A stretch of 64,000 nucleotides of DNA. Origin: Hongsoonwoonella zoysiae (GTDB lineage Bacteria > Pseudomonadota > Alphaproteobacteria > Rhizobiales > Stappiaceae). The notes beneath the pieces are model-generated. The model made no database searches. It saw nothing but the letters and a program-made list of their open reading frames with translations, and was not told the DNA's origin. The stretch is from contig NZ_JABRXF010000002.1 of NCBI RefSeq assembly GCF_013266695.1, positions 124,001 to 188,000 of the forward strand. Reading direction: 5' to 3'. This document shows, piece by piece, positions 62,629 to 64,000 of the stretch. The translations under genes were made by a program, and so were the position numbers. Positions within the stretch are counted from its first letter, which is position 1. Each line of letters opens with the position of its first letter.

Positions 62629-63678
62629 TTACTTCTCGTAGCGCTTTTGCCACTCGGTAATGATGCGGTCGCGGTTCTCCGCGGCCCAGGCATAATCAAC
62701 CTCGAACAGCACCGTGGAAATGTCGTCAGGCAGGCCCGCATTCTTGAATTTCTCCGGCATGTCCCGGCCCTGCATCGTTACGATCGACTTCCACTTGTTG
62801 TACTCGGCCTCGGCGCCCTTGGAGACGGACCAGTCAAGAAACTTCTTGGCATCTTCCTTGTTCTGCGAGGTTTTCATGAGCGCATTGGCTTCCAGCTCGT
62901 GGCCCGCACCTTCACTCGGGATTACCATGGTAATTGGATAACCCTCGTCTATGTTCTTGATGGCGCGCAGGGCGAAGGAAATGCCGATCGCATTTTCGCC
63001 GGCACTTGCCGCGTTGCAGGGCTTCGAGCCGGACTTGATGTACTGGTCCATGTTCTTGTCGAGTTCGTCGAGATAGGCCCAGCCATCTTCCTCGCCCATC
63101 ATCTGCAGGATCGAGGCGACATGCAGATAGCCGGTGCCGGAGCTCGCCGGATTCGGCATTACGAGCTTGCCTTTGTATTCGGGCTTGATCAGGTCCTGCC
63201 ACGACGATGGTATCGCGAGGTTATCCTTGGACATTTCCTCGTTGTTGACGCAGAACGCGCCCATGTAGCCCGTGGTGGCGAACCAGTAGCCGTCCTTGTC
63301 GCGAAAACGCGCCGGCACCTTGTCGATATCTGCCGGTGAATAGGGCTCGAGCATCTCCAGAATGCGGGGATCGACCATCGAAGTCGCCGCCCATCCCCAA
63401 ATGACGTCATGCTTGGGGTTGTCGGCCTCGGCCAGCATGCGGGCCCTGAGATCACCGGTCGATAGACGCAGCACATCGACCTCGACGTCCGGCAAGTCCT
63501 TGCTCATCGCCTCGAGGAATGCGGCTAGCTCATCCTCCTCATACGACGTGTAAACTGTAATCTTGCCAGCTTGCGAAATACCTGGAACAGCCAAGAGAAG
63601 AGCTGCGCCGACAAACACGCCGGTAACCAGTCGCGTAATACAATTGAGTGCAGGGCGCTGAACGCTGGTCATGTCCAT
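62629..63678 (-). CDS. Periplasmic binding protein, probably for 2-aminoethylphosphonate
   Basis: 349 residues with a signal peptide (hydrophobic core near 17-33, cleavage after SQA). The mature N-terminus KITVYTSYEEDELAAFLEA and segments RLSTGDLRARMLAE, DVIWGWAATSM and YWFATTGYMGAFCVNN follow the pattern of proteins annotated as 2-aminoethylphosphonate binding proteins (PhnS2/AepX); the same fold also binds Fe(III) in FbpA, but the Tyr pair used for iron is not evident to me. GGGAGG lies 7 bases before the ATG. First gene of the transporter operon; no phosphonate-degrading gene is in the window. Confidence 0.85.
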   Translation of the reverse strand: MDMTSVQRPALNCITRLVTGVFVGAALLLAVPGISQAGKITVYTSYEEDELAAFLEAMSKDLPDVEVDVLRLSTGDLRARMLAEADNPKHDVIWGWAATSMVDPRILEMLEPYSPADIDKVPARFRDKDGYWFATTGYMGAFCVNNEEMSKDNLAIPSSWQDLIKPEYKGKLVMPNPASSGTGYLHVASILQMMGEEDGWAYLDELDKNMDQYIKSGSKPCNAASAGENAIGISFALRAIKNIDEGYPITMVIPSEGAGHELEANALMKTSQNKEDAKKFLDWSVSKGAEAEYNKWKSIVTMQGRDMPEKFKNAGLPDDISTVLFEVDYAWAAENRDRIITEWQKRYEK

Positions 63679-64000
63679 GATAATTCCTCCCTTTGGAATG
63701 TATTTTCCACATCGCAGTCCGGCACGCCGCTTTTCATTTATTTCGTATTGGATTTTTTACTCGGCGTGTTGCTTTCGCAGCCGGAGGTACCGGCACCTGC
63801 TGATAAGCACACTTCGGTCGAATTTAGGCGTCCCCTCATTTCCGGTTTAAAGTCGACTTACTGTCATTTCTACCAGATGCCGGACTGTGAACCAATATTC
63901 GCGGTTATTCCAGACTGTTGTGAAATTCTAACGTTTCCAGGCGCTAAAGGCCAAAATTGTTTCCGAATAGAAGCGAAGCGGAAGGAAATGCCGCACACTT
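63679..64000. other. Promoter region of the ABC operon and possible start of a divergent gene
   Basis: 322 bases. No complete gene. At the right edge GGAAGGAA precedes ATG at 63988 on the plus strand, which could be the first codons of a divergent gene cut by the window, for example the regulator or catabolic gene of the transporter; only 13 bases are visible, so this is only a possibility. An A+T-rich stretch at 63735-63770 may hold the ABC operon promoter. Confidence 0.35.

Overview
The window is about 64 kb of high-GC DNA from an alphaproteobacterium, almost certainly a member of the Hyphomicrobiales (Rhizobiales). The evidence for this is the gene content and order (rsh-rpoZ-NYN gene; nrdR-ribD-ribE-ribH-nusB-thiL; plsX-fabH-ihfA-merR), a MarR regulator beside an L,D-transpeptidase that resembles the LdtR/LdtP pair of Liberibacter, a DUF6163 gene, a Mg-type HemB, and palindromic intergenic elements of a rhizobial kind with AGAGC...GCTCT ends. 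I cannot name the genus. All assignments come from reading the sequence and translated proteins; no database search was run.

Layout. 1-4.8 kb: 5' end of pyrE, the bifunctional (p)ppGpp enzyme rsh, rpoZ, a NYN-domain nuclease-like gene and a family 5 uracil-DNA glycosylase. 4.8-11.8 kb: leucyltransferase bpt, an SLC13 permease, an RDD membrane protein, a three-domain ferredoxin-cyclase-Rieske fusion, a LysE exporter and hemB. 11.9-15.6 kb: a valine-degradation cluster (acyl-CoA dehydrogenase, 3-hydroxyisobutyryl-CoA hydrolase, mmsB) with a small DUF6163 membrane gene inside. 15.8-18.8 kb: ldtR, a DUF1295 membrane enzyme on the other strand, and ldtP. 18.9-28.9 kb: glyA, nrdR, the riboflavin genes, nusB and thiL. 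The riboflavin run is split between ribE and ribH by an accessory segment of about 3.9 kb. It carries a Cys-rich protein of unknown function, a decayed IS5-type transposase, two unknown genes and a GNAT/DUF1778 toxin-antitoxin pair with a perfect 13-bp inverted-repeat operator candidate.

29-40 kb: a periplasmic ankyrin-repeat protein, an MFS transporter, a K+-independent type H+-pyrophosphatase, bamE, a cytochrome bc1 assembly chaperone, yceD, plsX-fabH, ihfA, a MerR regulator, an SDR and tRNA-Pro(GGG). 40-53.7 kb: a surface-polysaccharide locus (Wzy-like polymerase/ligase, polyprenyl-phosphate sugar transferase, GT4 glycosyltransferase, Wza-like lipoprotein, Wzz/ExoP-like protein with a degenerate kinase domain, FemAB/GNAT-like transferase, polysaccharide deacetylase) that encloses two tandem secreted DUF1254/DUF1214 paralogues. 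53.7-59.7 kb: DUF2842, ctaA, metY, a CoA-binding protein, a crotonase lacking the usual catalytic glutamates, a thioesterase, then rplM-rpsI with a clear promoter and terminator. 59.9-63.7 kb: a three-gene ABC importer of the 2-aminoethylphosphonate/iron type, with perhaps the first codons of a divergent gene at the right edge.

Most genes are ordinary chromosomal core genes. The items most worth following are the redox-cyclase fusion at 8.5-9.9 kb, the Cys-rich protein and the island inside the rib run at 23-26.9 kb, the tandem DUF1254 pair, and the palindromic elements, one of which supplies the last codons of the Wzy-like gene.
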